Assembly (NCBI RefSeq): GCF_014649815.1
Contig: NZ_BMTT01000028.1
Span: 1-56,948, forward strand
Direction of reading: 5' to 3'
From: Streptomyces mutabilis
GTDB taxonomy: Bacteria > Actinomycetota > Actinomycetes > Streptomycetales > Streptomycetaceae
Length of the DNA stretch: 56,948 bases
Under the pieces are notes generated by a model. That model was not told where the DNA came from and did not search any database. It was given only the letters and a program-made list of their open reading frames with translations. This document shows, piece by piece, positions 23,745 to 33,449 of this stretch. Both the position numbers and the translations under genes were made by a program. The stretch's first letter is position 1; the number at the start of each line of letters is the position of its first letter.

Positions 23745-26275
23745 AGCGTCCCAATGGACTCGCCCGTGAGGCCGTCCGCTTCAAGCCCGCGTCCTTCGCG
23801 GGGACATTCCTGGCGCTTGTGATGTCCGCGCTGATCGTTTCGGCCTGCGGAATCCTGCTGGAGACCAGCCTGCGCGCGTCGGTGCCGGCACAGCGGTATG
23901 CACAGGCGCCGGTCGTCGCTGCGGCGGACCAGTACGAGTACGTCGTCACGGGCAGTGGCGAGGACCGGGAGAAGGAGGCCACCCCGCTGCCGGACACCGC
24001 GCGGCTGGACGCCGGGCTGGTGGCCGAGGTCGCCAAGGCGCCGGGCGCGGCCACCGCCGTCGCGGACTTCACCTTCCCGGTGCGCGTGGCGCACGAAGGT
24101 CCAGTTCCCGGTACACGCGAACTGCCCGTCGAGACCGGTGTGCTCACCGCTCACGGATGGGGCGCGCACGCCTTCACCGGTACCGCGCTGACGGCCGGCT
24201 CCGCGCCCGGCGCGGGCGAGGTCGTGCTCGACGCGGGTACGGCCCGCGCCGCGAAGGCCGCTGTCGGTGACACGGTCGTGCTGCAGACCGCCTCCGGCCA
24301 GCAGGACTTCCGCGTCGCCGGTGTCGCCAAGGCCGGAGCCGCGGACACCGCCCGCGACGCCGGAGCCCTGGTCTGGTTCGCCGACTCCCACGCGCCCGTG
24401 CTGGCCGGGCATCCCGGCAAGGCCGACGCCATCGCCGTGCTGGCGGAGGACGGCACCGATGCCGACGCACTCGCCGACTCGGTGAAGAAGGCTCTCGCCG
24501 GTTCCGGTGCCAAGGTGCACGCCGGCGACGACCGCGGCGCCGTCGAGGACCCCGGCCTGGGCTACGCCAAGGTCACACTGTTCGGCATCGGCGGCTCCTT
24601 CGGCGGCATCGCCGCCATCGTGGCGGTCTTCACCGCGGCCGGGACCGTGGCCCTGTCCGTGTCCCAGCGGGCCCGCGAGTTCGCGTTGCTGCGTGCCGTC
24701 GGCGCCACCCCGCGGCAGGTCCGCCGGGCGGTCGCCTCCGAGGCACTGCTCATCGCGCCACTCGCCGGGATCCTCGGCTGCCTGCCCGGCATCGGGCTCG
24801 CGCACTGGTGGTTCGGGGAGCTGAAGGACCGCGGTGCCGTCCCACAGGCCGTGGACCTGCACGTGTCCGCGCTGCCTCTGCTCGCTGCCGTCGTCATCGG
24901 ACTGCTCACCGCGCTCGGTGCCGGTTGGGCGGCCGGTCGGCGGCCCGCCGGGATCAAGCCGGGACAGGCGCTCGCCGAGGCATCGGTGGAGCGGCTGCGG
25001 CCCGGTTCGATCCGTACGATGCTGGGCATCGGCGCCCTCGTCGGAGGTGGCGTCCTGTCCGGTGTCTCGGCCAGTTCCGCGGGAGACGACGCGGCCGGCG
25101 CCGCTCTCGGCGTCGTCATGCTCTTCATGCTCGCCGTCGCGCTGCTCGGCCCGCTGGTGGCGCGGCTGTGCGCGGCCCTCTTCGGCCTCCCGCTGCGCGG
25201 GGCGGGCCCGGCGGCCCAGCTCGCGGCCGCCAACTCCCGTACCAACGCGCGCCGCCTGGCTTCCGCGATCACCCCGATCGTGCTCGCCATGGCCTTCGGC
25301 TCGACCCTCGTGTTCATGCACACGAGCGAGAGCCGGGCCGCCGACAAGCAGCTGCGCGCGGGCATCACCGCGGACCACGTGGTGACGGACCCGGCAGGGC
25401 TTCCCGTGGACGCGGCGGCGAAGGCCGCCCGGGCGCCGGGCGTGGACGCGGCCGTCGGCCTGCTGTTCACCCAGGTGCTGGTGCCGACCGGCTCCGGCGA
25501 GTTCAAGTCGCTCCTAGGCGCGGCGACCCAGGGTGTGAGCGGTTCCGGAGCCGAACTCGCGAAGGTGCAGGACCTGGACGTACGCGAGGGCAGTCTCGAA
25601 CGGCTCGGCCAGGGCCGTATCGCCATCGACAAGACGCTGGCCGATTCGGCGGACGTCGGCGTCGGAGACAGGCTTCCGCTCTACCTGCCCGACGGCACCA
25701 AGGCCCGTCCCGAGGTCGTCGCGGTATACGGCCGCGGACTCGGCCTGGCCACGGTGACCATGGACCGGGCGTCCCTCGCCGGCCATGTCACCTCGGGCTT
25801 CGACAGCACGCTGCTGGTACGCGGTGGCTCGGAGAAGTCACTCACCGCCCTGGGCAAGGTCACCGACGCCTCCCGCTATGCCACCGAGAAGAGCCTCGAC
25901 GCGAAGCTGGGCGTCTGGATGAACAACACCATGGCAGCGGTCCTCGGCGGATTCGCCGCCACAGCCGCCGTCAACACACTGGTGATGACGGTCCTGGACC
26001 GCCGTGGCGAACTGGGCACCCTGCGCCTGGTGGGCTCCACCCGACGCCAGGTGTTGACGATGCTCACCTGGGAGAGCCTGCTGGTCTCCGCGGCGGGCGT
26101 GGTCATCGGCTCCGCGATCGCCGCGGCAACGCTGATCCCGATGATGCGCGGTGTGACCGGCGAGGCGCCCTATGCTCCGCCACTGCTGTACGCCTCCTTC
26201 GCGGCCACCGGTGTGGGCCTGGCCCTCCTCGCGGTGACGCTTCCGGCCCGGGTGGCGCTGCGCCGCCGGTCGTAG
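23741..26275 (+). CDS. FtsX-like ABC transporter permease
   Basis: An 844-residue permease with two FtsX modules, the usual actinobacterial form. An N-terminal membrane helix (FAGTFLALVMSALIVSACGI) is followed by a large outside domain (about 45-265). Helices follow around 280-305 (SFGGIAAIVAVFTAAGTVAL), 330-350 and 375-400, then a central pair including GIGALVGGGVLSGVSASSAG and VVMLFMLAVALLGPLVARL. A second outside domain lies at about 540-720. Three final helices (AAVLGGFAATAAVNTLVMTV, SLLVSAAGVVIGSAIAAATL, SFAATGVGLALLAVTLPARV) close it. It partners the overlapping ATPase and appears intact. Confidence 0.92.
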   Translation: MKRPNGLAREAVRFKPASFAGTFLALVMSALIVSACGILLETSLRASVPAQRYAQAPVVAAADQYEYVVTGSGEDREKEATPLPDTARLDAGLVAEVAKAPGAATAVADFTFPVRVAHEGPVPGTRELPVETGVLTAHGWGAHAFTGTALTAGSAPGAGEVVLDAGTARAAKAAVGDTVVLQTASGQQDFRVAGVAKAGAADTARDAGALVWFADSHAPVLAGHPGKADAIAVLAEDGTDADALADSVKKALAGSGAKVHAGDDRGAVEDPGLGYAKVTLFGIGGSFGGIAAIVAVFTAAGTVALSVSQRAREFALLRAVGATPRQVRRAVASEALLIAPLAGILGCLPGIGLAHWWFGELKDRGAVPQAVDLHVSALPLLAAVVIGLLTALGAGWAAGRRPAGIKPGQALAEASVERLRPGSIRTMLGIGALVGGGVLSGVSASSAGDDAAGAALGVVMLFMLAVALLGPLVARLCAALFGLPLRGAGPAAQLAAANSRTNARRLASAITPIVLAMAFGSTLVFMHTSESRAADKQLRAGITADHVVTDPAGLPVDAAAKAARAPGVDAAVGLLFTQVLVPTGSGEFKSLLGAATQGVSGSGAELAKVQDLDVREGSLERLGQGRIAIDKTLADSADVGVGDRLPLYLPDGTKARPEVVAVYGRGLGLATVTMDRASLAGHVTSGFDSTLLVRGGSEKSLTALGKVTDASRYATEKSLDAKLGVWMNNTMAAVLGGFAATAAVNTLVMTVLDRRGELGTLRLVGSTRRQVLTMLTWESLLVSAAGVVIGSAIAAATLIPMMRGVTGEAPYAPPLLYASFAATGVGLALLAVTLPARVALRRRS

Positions 26276-26629
26276 GGCGCGCACAGGGGCGACAGCCGGC
26301 ACATGCCGACCCCGGCTGAGCCGTCCGCGCCCAGAGGGCACCGCGGCCAATCGCGGCCGTCGCGCTCATCGTCGCCGGAGCGATCACCGGCGACGCGCCG
26401 TGCCGGGTGCACGAAGGTCCTGCGGTACTCGCGGCAGCGCTCGTCGCGCCGGCCGTGCGCGTCCACGCGTCCATCCACTCCGCCGTCCACGCAGCCCCCG
26501 GCCACGACCAGCACCGGCCACGCCCTCGACGCACGGCTCCCCTCCGGCGCGATCGCCCGTCGGCGAGGCCGGCAGCGCCACGCGTGCGGCCGTCCCCCTA
26601 CTCGCCCGGCAACAACGGAAAGGATGCTC
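26276..26629. other. Intergenic region, no supported gene
   Basis: About 350 bases between the ABC permease and the MFS gene. The MFS frame stays open upstream but is Arg/Pro-rich and lacks hydrophobic character, so it is not counted as coding. Confidence 0.45.
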
Positions 26630-28027
26630 ATGACCACAGCCCTCGCTCCTTCGGTCCGCATGGGGAAGGCCGCCGTCGCGGCTCTCGGCATGCTGGCGAT
26701 CTCCACCGGCGCCCTGGAGTCGGTCGTGGCGCCGACGCTCCCGCTCCTGCAACGCGAACTGGACATGAGTCCGGCCGAAGGGGCGCTCCTCAACGTCGTG
26801 CTCGCCATCACCGGCACCCTCGTCACACCGTTCGCGGGCAAGCTCGGGGACCGCTACGGCGGAAAGCGCGTCATGATCCGGCTGATGGCGGTGGTCTCGG
26901 CCGGCGGCCTGGTGTCCGCCCTGGCGCCCAACCTGCCGGTGCTGCTGCTCGGTCAGGTCCTGCAGGGGGCCATGGTGGGCGCACTGCCTCTGTCGTTCAT
27001 CGTGGTGCGCAAACACCTCACCGCGGGAGAGTCCAAGGCGGCCATCGGGCTGGTCAGCGGGATGTTCGTGGGCGGCTCGATGGTGGGACTGCTGTCGGCC
27101 GGGCCGGTGGCGGAGGCGTTCTCCCGGCACTGGATGTTCGCGGTGCCGACCTTCGCGGTCATCGGGTTCACCCTGCTGGTGAACCGGCTGCTGCCGTCCG
27201 ATCCCCCGGGACGGTCGGACAACGCCGGCATCGACTGGCCCGGCCTGCTTCTCCTGAGCGGGATCCTGGTCACCCTCATGCTCGTGTTCGCGCTGGCGCC
27301 CGAGGCGGGCTCCCAGCCACTCGTGTTCGTCGCCCTCATCGTGCTGCTGGCCGCCTTCGTGGCCGGATGGACGGCCGTGGAGCGCCGCGCGGCCGTGCCG
27401 ATGGTCGATCTGCGCATGCTGGCACGGCCCGTGATCTGGAAGTCGTGTGTGGTGACGTTCGTGATATGCCTCGGCACCGCGATGGGGGTCTATCTCGTTC
27501 CACAGCTGCTCGACGTGTCCGGCGACGGATACGGTTTCGGGTTCGGCGCCACCGAGATCGGCTTCGTCCTCCTGCCCGGCGCCGTGGCCGCGACGCTGGC
27601 CGGGCCGATGGGCGGTATCGGGGAGCGGCGCTTCGGCTCGCGTGCCGTGGTCACCGCCGCGGCCGTCCTCATGGCTGCCGCCCTGCTCGCCCTGTCGGTC
27701 GCACACTCCGAGGTCTGGCAGATCGCCGTCGGCAAGGCGCTGATCGCGCTGGCCAACGGCCTGTGTGTCACGGCCATGGTGACCAGCATCGCCTCTTCCG
27801 TCGACGAAGGCGACACCGGCATCGCCACCAGCCTGGTCCTGGTGACCCGCGTGCTGGGCTCCGCCGTGGGCGGGATGCTCGGAGGCGCGCTCCTCACTGC
27901 GGGGACGTCCTCGGGATCGGGCATCCCGGCCGAATCAACCTTCACCAGCGGCTTCCTCATCGCCGGAGTCGTCGCGGTGTTGTCCCTGCTTGTCGTCCGT
28001 ACCATGAGCAAAGGAGTCAAGGAATGA
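26630..28027 (+). CDS. MFS exporter (DHA2-like, drug efflux type)
   Basis: A 465-residue major-facilitator transporter with about 14 hydrophobic segments. Family motif A in the loop after helix 2 reads GKLGDRYGGKRVMI, and a motif C-like stretch is SGMFVGGSMVGLLSAGPVAE. The region around 200-280 adds the two extra helices of 14-helix drug exporters. ATG 26630 with GGAAAGGATGCTC upstream starts the protein. The stop overlaps the FAD monooxygenase start by four bases (ATGA), so export and modification functions are co-expressed. This suggests a self-protection pair against an aromatic antibiotic or metabolite, which is inference. Confidence 0.9.
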   Translation: MTTALAPSVRMGKAAVAALGMLAISTGALESVVAPTLPLLQRELDMSPAEGALLNVVLAITGTLVTPFAGKLGDRYGGKRVMIRLMAVVSAGGLVSALAPNLPVLLLGQVLQGAMVGALPLSFIVVRKHLTAGESKAAIGLVSGMFVGGSMVGLLSAGPVAEAFSRHWMFAVPTFAVIGFTLLVNRLLPSDPPGRSDNAGIDWPGLLLLSGILVTLMLVFALAPEAGSQPLVFVALIVLLAAFVAGWTAVERRAAVPMVDLRMLARPVIWKSCVVTFVICLGTAMGVYLVPQLLDVSGDGYGFGFGATEIGFVLLPGAVAATLAGPMGGIGERRFGSRAVVTAAAVLMAAALLALSVAHSEVWQIAVGKALIALANGLCVTAMVTSIASSVDEGDTGIATSLVLVTRVLGSAVGGMLGGALLTAGTSSGSGIPAESTFTSGFLIAGVVAVLSLLVVRTMSKGVKE

Positions 28028-29241
28028 CCCTGACCGACCAGCTGACGGTTACCCGTACCACGCCGAGGCGCAAGGTCCTGATCTCCGGGGCCGGCATCGC
28101 CGGTCCCGCCCTCGCGTACTGGCTGAACCGCTACGGATACGCGGTGACAGTGGTGGAGAAGGCGGGTGCGCCGCGCAGCGGTGGTTACCCCGTCGACGTG
28201 CGCGGCACCGCACTGGAAGTCGTCCGAAGGATGGGGATCCTGCCCCGACTGCGGGAATCCCACATCGACTTGCGCCGGCTGACCTTCCTCGAAGGGGACG
28301 GTCGCGAAGTGGCCCTGCTCCACCCGCACACCGTCACCGGCGGTGTCGCGGGACGGGACCTGGAGGTGCGGCGCGGCGATCTCACCGATGCCCTCTGCAC
28401 GGCGGTCCGTGACGACGTGGAGTTCCTGTTCAACGACTCCATCGACACCTTCGACCAGTCGGGCCATGGAGTCGACGTCACCTTCCGCGGGGGCAGCAGG
28501 CGCACCTTCGACATGGTCTTCGGCGCGGACGGCATGCACTCACGTACCCGGGACATGCTGTTCGGTCCCGAGGAGCAGTTCCACCACTACCTCGGCTACT
28601 GCTTCGCCGTGTTCACCATGCGCAACACCTTCGGCCTCTCCCACGAGACCGTGATGTGGAACGCGCCGGGCAGGGCCGCGGCCCTCTACGCCGTGGGCGA
28701 CGACGAAGTGCACGCCTTCCTGAACTTCGCCCAGCCGGAACCGCCGTTCGGAGCGATCCCTGACCTGCGGGCCCAACGCGACCTGGTCGCCACGGTCTTC
28801 GAGGATGCCGGATGGGAGGTGCCGGGGATGCTGGCCGCCCTGCGCGACGCGGACGACGTGTTCTTCGACGCGGTCAGCCAGATCCGCATGCCCCGCTGGT
28901 CCAGCGGCAGGGTCGCGCTGGTGGGCGACGCCGCGTGGGCTCCCTCGTTCCTCACCGGACAGGGCACCAGCCTCGCCCTCGTCGGCGCCTACATGCTCGC
29001 CGGTTCTCTGGCCGACCGGGACCACGCCACTGGCTTCGCGGCCTACGAACACTCCACCCGCGAATTCGTGACCATGAACCAGGCGCTGATCGGCAACGGC
29101 GGTGCCACCCTCTTCCCGACCACGCCCCAGTCCCTGAAGGAACGCAACGACAGGCTGCGCAATCTCAGCGCCATGCCCGCCGAGGAGGGACGCCCGGCCC
29201 ACTCGGCCCTCACCCTGCCCGAATTCACGCCCATGTCGTGA
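28024..29241 (+). CDS. FAD-dependent monooxygenase (TetX/PHBH-like)
   Basis: A 405-residue class A flavoprotein monooxygenase. The FAD-binding Rossmann motif is VLISGAGIAGPALAYWLNRY (about residues 19-38). Next come the DG-like motif FDMVFGADGMHSRTRDMLFG (about 160-180) and the GD motif VALVGDAAWAPSFLTGQGTS (about 298-317). It would hydroxylate an aromatic or polyketide substrate with NAD(P)H and O2. TetX-like members inactivate tetracyclines this way, but the substrate here is unknown. ATG 28024 overlaps the MFS stop. Complete and undamaged. Confidence 0.9.
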   Translation: MTLTDQLTVTRTTPRRKVLISGAGIAGPALAYWLNRYGYAVTVVEKAGAPRSGGYPVDVRGTALEVVRRMGILPRLRESHIDLRRLTFLEGDGREVALLHPHTVTGGVAGRDLEVRRGDLTDALCTAVRDDVEFLFNDSIDTFDQSGHGVDVTFRGGSRRTFDMVFGADGMHSRTRDMLFGPEEQFHHYLGYCFAVFTMRNTFGLSHETVMWNAPGRAAALYAVGDDEVHAFLNFAQPEPPFGAIPDLRAQRDLVATVFEDAGWEVPGMLAALRDADDVFFDAVSQIRMPRWSSGRVALVGDAAWAPSFLTGQGTSLALVGAYMLAGSLADRDHATGFAAYEHSTREFVTMNQALIGNGGATLFPTTPQSLKERNDRLRNLSAMPAEEGRPAHSALTLPEFTPMS

Positions 29242-29472
29242 ACCTGCCCTCACGCGGTCAGTGTCACTTCCCGAAACAGCCGGCGGGCCACTGACCGGCA
29301 TGAGCTCCGCTCGGTTTCGAAGCGCCGTTGCCCGCCGTGAGGCGCAGGCGGGTTGACGACGACGGCCCGAGTGAACCCCGGTACGTCCCGTGAACCGCAT
29401 CGAGTGGTTTACGCCTCCCGTCCGTGTGAGGGCACCGCCACCGCGTCGCTCCTGCATCAAGGGTGGGACGTG

Positions 29473-31533
29473 ATGAACACTCAGAACGCGAACACCTCAG
29501 GTACCAGTACGTCAACCGGCACGCAGTCCCGAACGGCCGGGGAGGAGCAGCGCGCGTCGGGCGCTCACGGCGCACCGCCTCGGCCACCGGCACCCCGCCG
29601 GACCGCGCCCTCGCGGCGCTCCGTGGTCACGGCGACCGGAGTATCCGTGCTCGCCGGCGGGCTCACCGCCGCCTCCGCCACCCCCGCGACCGCGCTCAGC
29701 CCCGCGACCGCGCCCGCGGTCACGCCGGCCGCGGCGCCACCCGGCACCGACCCCGAGGCGTACCGGACGGTCGCCCGTGCGGTCGTCGTCCACGACGAGA
29801 ACGACAAGCCCCTGGTCCCGGCCTACGTGAAGGCGGTCAACGACGGCCTGCCCGCCAGCCGGGGGAAGGCCACCAAGCGGGTCCTGATCGTCGGGGCCGG
29901 CCCGGCCGGACTGCTCGCCGCCGACCTGCTCAACCGGGCAGGCCACGACGTCGTCGTGATCGAAGCCAACGGCAACCGGGTCGGCGGCCGCATCAAAACG
30001 TTCCGCAAGGGCGGTCACGAGAAGGGCAGGCAGCCCTTCGCCGACCCCAGGCAGTACGCCGAGGGCGGAGCCATGCGGCTGCCGGAGAGCCATCCGATCC
30101 TCATGGCCCTGCTCAAGAAGTTCGACCTCCCCCGCCAGGAGTTCTACCTGGTCGACGTCGACCCCGACGACCCGACGAAGAAGACCAACCGCACCTGGAT
30201 CCACGTCAACGGCATCCACGAGCGCCGGGCCGACTACGAGAAGAACCCGGAACGGATCAACGACACCTTCGAAGTCACCGGCGCCAACCGCACGAAGACC
30301 GCAGCCGCCATCCTCGCCGACGCCCTCGAACCCGCGCACCTGCTCATCCGCGGCAAGGAGGGAAAGGCACTCGTCGACGGGTGGACCGAGGTCCTCAAGA
30401 AGTACGGACACTGGTCCATGTACCACTACCTCACCGAAGCCGCCGGACTGGACACGCGGACCATCGACCTGGTCGGAACCATTCAGAACCTGACCTCGCG
30501 GCTGCACCTCTCCTTCCTCCACAGCTTCCTGTCCAGCGCGCTCATCGACCCCAGGACCAAGTTCTGGGAGATCAAGGGCGGCACCGCGCTGCTCGCCGAC
30601 GCGATGTACGCGCCGGTGAAGGGGAAGGTGCGGCTCGACCGTCGCGCCGTTCGCATCGAACGCACCGGCGGCAAGGTACGGGTGCACACCGTCTCGGAGG
30701 ACTGTCAGACGGGCAAGGGAGGCACCACAGAGGTCTTCGAGGGGGACGAGGCGATCATCACCGTGCCCTTCTCCGGGCTGCGGCACGTCACCTTCGACCC
30801 CCCGCTGTCCTACGGCAAGCGCCGGGCCGTCACGGAGCTGCACTACGACGCCGCGACCAAGGTGCTGCTGGAATTCTCCCGGCGCTGGTGGGAGCTGACC
30901 GAGGAGCAGTGGAAGCAGGCCCTCGACACCATCGAGGACGGCCTGTACGAGAAGTACCGGGCGGGCAAGGTCACGGACGCCAGGTACCTCGGCGCGCACA
31001 AGTCCGTGAAGGCCCTGGGCGTGACGGTCCCCGACGCCTACAAGCACTGCTTCGCCGCCTTCCGGCCCGCCGGGGAGGGCGAGGTCGAGGCCGCGCACGT
31101 CCGTGGTGGCGGATCCGTCAGCGACAACGCCAACCGCTTCATGTACTTCGAGCACGCCCACCCCATGGAAGGCAGCGACGGCGGCATCGTGCTGGCCTCC
31201 TACAGCTGGTCCGACGACGCCCTCAAGTGGGACGCCTACGCCGACGAAGAGCGCTGTCTGCGCGCCCTCGCCGGAGTGCAGGCCGTCTTCGGCCGACGCT
31301 GCGAGGTCTTCGTCACCACCAAGTGCCAGACCCAGTCGTGGATGCGCGACCACTACGCCTACGGCGAGGCGTCCGTGCTCTTCCCCGGCCAGCACACGGA
31401 GCTGTTCCCGGACATCCCCACGTCGGAAGGGCCTCTGCACTTCGCGGGGGACCACACATCGATCAAACCCGCCTGGATCGAGGGCGCCCTCGAGTCGGCC
31501 GTGCGAACCGCCCTGAAGGTACACACGGGCTGA
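29473..31533 (+). CDS. Tat-exported L-amino acid oxidase (L-glutamate oxidase-like)
   Basis: A 686-residue flavin amine oxidase closely resembling Streptomyces L-glutamate oxidase. A long N-terminus with a twin-Arg motif ([18 protein letters not shown], about residues 48-65) predicts folded export. The FAD motif is [20 protein letters not shown] (about 135-154), followed by [14 protein letters not shown]. In [12 protein letters not shown], Arg343 and His350 have the same spacing as Arg305/His312, which shape glutamate binding in the characterised enzyme. QTQSWMRD and [20 protein letters not shown] close the FAD site. The reaction is an L-amino acid to a 2-oxo acid plus ammonia and hydrogen peroxide. 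The specificity is inferred. A hairpin follows the stop. Confidence 0.88.
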   Translation: MNTQNANTSGTSTSTGTQSRTAGEEQRASGAHGAPPRPPAPRRTAPSRRSVVTATGVSVLAGGLTAASATPATALSPATAPAVTPAAAPPGTDPEAYRTVARAVVVHDENDKPLVPAYVKAVNDGLPASRGKATKRVLIVGAGPAGLLAADLLNRAGHDVVVIEANGNRVGGRIKTFRKGGHEKGRQPFADPRQYAEGGAMRLPESHPILMALLKKFDLPRQEFYLVDVDPDDPTKKTNRTWIHVNGIHERRADYEKNPERINDTFEVTGANRTKTAAAILADALEPAHLLIRGKEGKALVDGWTEVLKKYGHWSMYHYLTEAAGLDTRTIDLVGTIQNLTSRLHLSFLHSFLSSALIDPRTKFWEIKGGTALLADAMYAPVKGKVRLDRRAVRIERTGGKVRVHTVSEDCQTGKGGTTEVFEGDEAIITVPFSGLRHVTFDPPLSYGKRRAVTELHYDAATKVLLEFSRRWWELTEEQWKQALDTIEDGLYEKYRAGKVTDARYLGAHKSVKALGVTVPDAYKHCFAAFRPAGEGEVEAAHVRGGGSVSDNANRFMYFEHAHPMEGSDGGIVLASYSWSDDALKWDAYADEERCLRALAGVQAVFGRRCEVFVTTKCQTQSWMRDHYAYGEASVLFPGQHTELFPDIPTSEGPLHFAGDHTSIKPAWIEGALESAVRTALKVHTG

Positions 31534-31549
31534 CGCCTTCCTTGCCCGT

Positions 31550-31576
31550 CCGGGGGCCCTCACCACCGGCCCCCGG
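31550..31576 (+). terminator. Terminator hairpin after the amino acid oxidase
   Basis: Perfect 9-bp stem CCGGGGGCC/GGCCCCCGG with a 9-base loop, 16 bases after the oxidase stop codon. Confidence 0.65.
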
Positions 31577-32202
31577 GACGACATGACCGCCGGAGCGATC
31601 CTCGCCTGGCACTCCAGGCCGCACAGCACGAACGCCCCCTCACCGCCACACTCGGCTTCGTGCTGAACGCCCAGCGTCCCGACTGGACGATCCAGCGGAG
31701 CTGGGCGGTCAGCGCGTCCACCGCCATCCTGCGCGCAGTGGACGCGCTGCACGCGGTCCCTGCAGCCGACCCTGCTTTCTCCGCCCGGAACGCCGCCACC
31801 CCCCGGTCGGTGACACGCCTCGTGGAGAACACAGCACCTCGACGGCGGCTGGGGACAGCCCCCCGACGATCCCAGCGACGTGCCCTCCACCGCCCAGGCC
31901 GTCCCCGTCCAGGAGCGGCGCCCCGCTCTCCGGGAGCGGGGCGCTGCCCTAGCTGCTGACCCAGCAGGGCCCCGATGGCGGCTGTACCGCGCCACCCGAC
32001 CAGGTCGGACGCCGGCCGCTGCCGTTCGGCTGTCCCGTGCTCACCGACATCCACACCCTGACCCCCCTGCGCAGCACGCACGAGCCGGTCTCCTCCGCGC
32101 CGGACGGTGCCGTGGCTGCGACCACCGCCCGACCCGGAGTTTCAGTGCCCCGTCATCGTGTGAGGGGAGTGTCAAACGAGCGGTGTAACCAGGGTGGTTG
32201 GG
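31577..32202. other. Intergenic region with a second strong hairpin
   Basis: No supported gene. A perfect 11-bp stem GCGCCCCGCTC (31918-31928) / GAGCGGGGCGC (31934-31944) with a 5-base loop could be a terminator of a lost gene. A plus-strand frame near 31,620-31,800 (LTATLGFVLNAQRPDWTIQR) looks protein-like but matches nothing I know. Confidence 0.4.
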
Positions 32203-32480
32203 TTACTGGCGGGCCGCCGTCAGGCGGCCGTCGAAGGTGATGTCGAGGGCGTGAAATGCGTCTACATGGCGATTTCGACCTCACCGGCAAGGGACAGGCC
32301 CGCTGGACGATGCGCTGGAAGATCGGATGCGGGCGTTGACCGACTCGATCGCGTTGGTGGTGCAGACGATGCGGCGGATCTGGGTGTCGAACCGCAGGAA
32401 GGGGGTGAACTCCTCCCAGGCGGATTCCCGGGCTCCGACCCCGCGCTCGCCGTAGAGCCTCGCCGACGGGCGCTTCGTCA
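32203..32480 (-). pseudogene. IS256-family transposase remnant with internal inversion
   Basis: Minus-strand frames give the IS256 segment AWEEFTPFLRFDTQIRRIVC, TTNAIESVNARIR (about 32,330-32,430) and the very C-terminus ALDITFDGRLTAARQ plus stop (32,203-32,250). The piece that should lie between them (VKCVYMAI and TGKGQARWTMRWK) is encoded instead on the plus strand at about 32,251-32,315. A stretch of about 65 bases has thus been inverted in place, and about 15 codons are also missing. The transposase N-terminal half is absent. Confidence 0.75.
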
Positions 32481-32635
32481 CCGCGGGCGACTCCGACCAC
32501 GTACAGGTCTGGGAGCACGACGGCAGGTCCGCCGTGTTGTACGCCGTGGGCTCGGTCCGAGCACTGGCCACCGCACCGGCCGCGGGCGGCCACCACGTGC
32601 TTCTCGCGAGCGAACTCGGCGGACTGCCCGCGTGA
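32455..32635 (+). pseudogene. WD40-repeat protein C-terminal remnant
   Basis: A plus-strand frame reads GRFVTAGDSDHVQVWEHDGR, then SAVLYAVGSVRALATAPAAG and HHVLLASELGGLPA before a stop. The VQVWEHDGR unit is a WD40/propeller blade end, and the whole looks like the C-terminus of a WD-repeat signalling protein common in Streptomyces. Nothing upstream continues it; it abuts the IS256 scrap. Confidence 0.55.
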
Positions 32636-32743
32636 TGGGTCGCCCCTGGTCCTGGGCGAACCGAGGCCGGTCATCCCCTTCGGCCCCGTCGCACCGCTCG
32701 ACCTGCCCGCCTGGCGCCACACGACCCACGTGACCGGTCACAC

Positions 32744-33337
32744 CTACCTCGGCCCGACGGCGGGGTCGGCCCGGTGGTTCCGCGCCTGGGCCCGCAGGAG
32801 GGCGAGTGCGGCGGTGCGGGCGTGTACGGCGGGAACGGCCGTTCCGGTGATCGCGGCTGTGGTGATGGCGCCCTCGGCCAGCAGGAGGAACTGGTCGGCC
32901 AGGTCTGAGGGCAGCCCGGACGCTGCGACGAGGTCGGCGAGGTAGTCGCGGAAGGCCTGTTTGTGGTGGCGGGCCTGTTCGGCCACGTCGGCGGAGACGC
33001 CGCCCAGCTCGCCGAAGGAGTTGATGAAGGCACACCCGCGGAAGCCCGGCTCGCGAAACCATGCGTGCAGCCAGTCGAACACCGCGAGAAGCCGTTCGTC
33101 CGGGGAGGTGCGCGTGTCCACATGGCGGGCGAGGGCCTGTCGCCACCTTTCGTCGCGGCGGCGCAGGAACTGGAGCACGAGTGCTTCTTTGGAGGGGAAC
33201 AGCTGGTAGAGGCGCTTGAGTGACAGACCCGAGGCATTGCGTACCGCATCCATCCCCACGGCCTGGACACCCCGGGCGTAGAAGAGTTCTTCGGCCGCAT
33301 CGAGTGCCCGTGCTCGCGCTGCTTCGTCGTCCGTCAT
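32744..33337 (-). CDS. TetR/AcrR-family repressor
   Basis: A 197-residue TetR regulator. The N-terminal helix-turn-helix reads [20 protein letters not shown] and [20 protein letters not shown] (residues about 12-55). The ligand domain contains [20 protein letters not shown] and [20 protein letters not shown], a pattern of the AcrR/YcdC-like group. It diverges from a DUF1348 gene, with two matching 16-base operators in the 112-base gap, one of them directly in front of this gene. Autorepression plus control of the neighbour is the simplest model. ATG 33337 follows AAGGAGAAAAG. Intact. Confidence 0.9.
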   Translation of the reverse strand: MTDDEAARARALDAAEELFYARGVQAVGMDAVRNASGLSLKRLYQLFPSKEALVLQFLRRRDERWRQALARHVDTRTSPDERLLAVFDWLHAWFREPGFRGCAFINSFGELGGVSADVAEQARHHKQAFRDYLADLVAASGLPSDLADQFLLLAEGAITTAAITGTAVPAVHARTAALALLRAQARNHRADPAVGPR

Positions 33338-33353
33338 CTTTTCTCCTTGCAGT

Positions 33354-33369
33354 GAGAATCGCCGTTCTC
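33354..33369. promoter_or_regulatory. TetR operator 1
   Basis: GAGAATCGCCGTTCTC, one of two matching sites centred 33 bases apart. It differs from the perfect site 2 palindrome at two positions and lies 17 bases upstream of the TetR gene start. Confidence 0.7.
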
Positions 33370-33386
33370 TAGTCTACAGAGCGAAG

Positions 33387-33402
33387 GAGAACGACCGTTC
33401 TC
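33387..33402. promoter_or_regulatory. TetR operator 2
   Basis: GAGAACGACCGTTCTC, with perfect 7-base arms GAGAACG/CGTTCTC around a 2-base centre. It lies between the two divergent start codons, where it could block both promoters. Confidence 0.75.
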
Positions 33403-33449
33403 AACTGGGTGGAGCCGTGCTCACGAGAAGCCCGGAACAAGGAGCTGAC

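Noticed and set aside
22748-25378. An 876-codon open frame on the minus strand opposite the ABC exporter genes
   Set aside because: It is antisense to two clearly functional genes, has Gly/Gln/Arg-rich low-complexity translation and no ribosome site. It is a normal by-product of high GC3 codon use.
29512-31995. An 827-codon open frame opposite the amino acid oxidase
   Set aside because: It is antisense to a conserved enzyme and its translation resembles no family. It is treated as a shadow frame.
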